From Candidatus Skiveiella danica (GTDB taxonomy: Bacteria > Pseudomonadota > Gammaproteobacteria > Burkholderiales > Burkholderiaceae_C): 64,000 nucleotides of DNA. Below, piece by piece: positions 63,124-64,000 of this stretch. The DNA lies in the NCBI GenBank assembly GCA_016721925.1, contig JADKHE010000005.1:189828-253827 (forward strand), in the 5' to 3' direction. Below the pieces are notes generated by a model. It saw only the letters and a list, made by a program, of their open reading frames with translations. It was not told the origin of the DNA and searched no databases. Position 1 is the first letter of the stretch. The number at the start of each line of letters is the position of its first letter. The position numbers were made by a program, and so were the translations under genes.

Positions 63124-63681
63124 ATGTTGAGAGAATGTTTATTTATGATGAGAATGTTTATTTTTGCGGTTATTTCACATTTTGCTTACTGCTTTGCTTT
63201 TGGAATCAGTATGATCCCGTTTAAAGATAGTATCTTTAATCAGACAAGTGTAATTTATCCACTGTTTGTTGCAATCGTAGTTTTATGGATACAAGATACC
63301 GAATTGCCGCTTAATAAGTGGCTGAAAAAAATCATTATTTTTGTTTTGATATGGACTGCTTTTCCGGCAGATTGGAGCTGCCTTGCTGTTTTGGCAATCC
63401 TGGATATGTACAAGAAACGTGGCAATCTGAAGAAGCAGATGATGGCAATGATTCCTTATGTGGCAATATATGGAATTGTATCATTTTTCTTCGTGAGCAA
63501 GATTTATGCGCTGGTTTTGTTCGGCGTCATTCTGGTGTATCCGGTTTTAAAATTGTATAATGGAGAAAAAGGAAAAGCAGGCTGGATGAAGTGGTTTTTC
63601 TATATTTATTACCCGGCGCATTTGATTATTGTGGGAATCATCCGTTTGTGGCTGTATGGGGATATTAGTTTATTGTTCTAA
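63124..63681 (+). CDS. TraX family membrane protein, 5' truncated, from a Firmicutes-like source
   Basis: 185 residues visible. The C-terminal TraX signatures IWTAFPADWSCLAVLAIL, MAMIPYVAIYGIVSFFF and WFFYIYYPAHLIIVGIIRLWL are clear (WFFYIYYPxH is the family end). The N-terminal GxxAFPIFxF-type helices are missing, lost at the junction. About six membrane helices remain. TraX-like proteins acetylate or otherwise act at the membrane; in Clostridia they are chromosomal. AT-rich codon use unlike the rest of the window. Confidence 0.8.
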   Translation: MLRECLFMMRMFIFAVISHFAYCFAFGISMIPFKDSIFNQTSVIYPLFVAIVVLWIQDTELPLNKWLKKIIIFVLIWTAFPADWSCLAVLAILDMYKKRGNLKKQMMAMIPYVAIYGIVSFFFVSKIYALVLFGVILVYPVLKLYNGEKGKAGWMKWFFYIYYPAHLIIVGIIRLWLYGDISLLF

Positions 63682-63724
63682 TCAATTGCAAGAGAGTGGT
63701 ACCACGATGAAAAAGGAGGAAATA

Positions 63725-64000
63725 ATGATGGCAGAAAAAAAACCGATGATTGCATTGACCTTTGACGATGGGCCAAACACAACCACAACAACAGAGGTAT
63801 TAGACCGGTTGGAGAAGTATGGTGTAAGAGCCTCCTTTTTCCTGATTGGCAATCAGATTTCGGAAGAAACGACGCCAATTATTCAAAGAGAGATTGGTTT
63901 GGGATGCGAGATCAACAATCATTCTTTCACACATTCCTTTATGGATGAGTTGAAAGCAGATGTCATTGAAGAAGAGATTCGAGTTACTTCCGAGAAAATA
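63725..64000 (+). CDS. polysaccharide deacetylase (NodB domain), 3' truncated by the window end
   Basis: The first 92 codons are visible, after a strong AAAGGAGG site. The NodB motif TFDDGPN is present (catalytic base and metal Asp), followed by the metal-binding HSFTH of motif 2 (CEINNHSFTHSF). No signal peptide is seen at this start. Members deacetylate N-acetylglucosamine polymers such as peptidoglycan. Gene style and AT-richness fit Lachnospiraceae-like Clostridia. Confidence 0.85.
   Translation, partial: MMAEKKPMIALTFDDGPNTTTTTEVLDRLEKYGVRASFFLIGNQISEETTPIIQREIGLGCEINNHSFTHSFMDELKADVIEEEIRVTSEKI

Noticed and set aside
63124..64000. Recent horizontal transfer of Clostridia genes into the betaproteobacterium
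   Set aside because: The abrupt homopolymer filler and the truncated traX are better explained by contamination or chimeric assembly.

Overview
The window is mostly high-GC DNA from a betaproteobacterium, most likely Burkholderiales and probably Comamonadaceae. The evidence is the dapA-bamC order, the aceE-aceF-lpd operon with extra lipoyl domains, Bug-type (TctC) receptors and a dispersed short repeat ending in GCTA...TAGC. No rRNA, tRNA or CRISPR array is visible. The last ~0.9 kb is AT-rich Firmicutes-like DNA behind a homopolymer-rich junction, so the window is a draft assembly with at least one chimeric join. A second noisy junction lies at about 18.83-19.02 kb. Single-base frameshifts in aceF, prlC and an ABC1 kinase gene also look like consensus errors.

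Layout. 0-18.8 kb is housekeeping and lipid-related: the end of a RoxA-type ribosomal oxygenase, an Ala-rich lipoprotein, a dapA-bamC-metallohydrolase operon, a methyltransferase, two MFS transporters, an ABC1 kinase, a penicillin acylase family enzyme, a MaoC-like dehydratase, an M23 peptidase, an SDR, a wax ester synthase/DGAT, an alpha/beta hydrolase and a nitronate monooxygenase.

19-39.7 kb is a large phosphonate catabolism island around a divergent control region at 27.6-27.8 kb. Leftward: GntR regulator, phosphonoacetate hydrolase (phnA), phosphonoacetaldehyde dehydrogenase (phnY), Na/Pi symporter, EamA permease and a dimethylglycine/sarcosine dehydrogenase-like flavoenzyme. Rightward: a 2-aminoethylphosphonate (AEP) ABC importer (phnS, phnT, fused permease), AEP transaminase (phnW), a glutamine synthetase-like ligase, a PbfA-like class III PLP enzyme, an iron alcohol dehydrogenase, a class I GATase hydrolase, an aldehyde dehydrogenase and a HAD phosphatase. 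The core route is AEP to phosphonoacetaldehyde to phosphonoacetate to acetate plus phosphate. The ligase, alcohol dehydrogenase, aldehyde dehydrogenase and hydrolase form a complete gamma-glutamylation set for an amino alcohol or amine, fused to the phosphonate operon. This is the most novel feature I see.

40-45 kb holds a gamma-glutamyltransferase lipoprotein and an AtuA-like/AtuA-related/TctC operon. 45.1-46.9 kb is an insertion-sequence graveyard: an IS3-family element plus remnants of IS407-like and IS630-like elements. 46.9-53.8 kb carries a DUF4124-glutaredoxin protein, oligopeptidase A, folD and a two-component system divergent from the pyruvate dehydrogenase operon. 53.9-60.8 kb is aceE-aceF-(HslV-like Ntn hydrolase)-lpd. 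An IS91-family element (60.9-62.8 kb) follows, with an SOS box just upstream of its transposase gene, then the junction and the Firmicutes tail (TraX, polysaccharide deacetylase).
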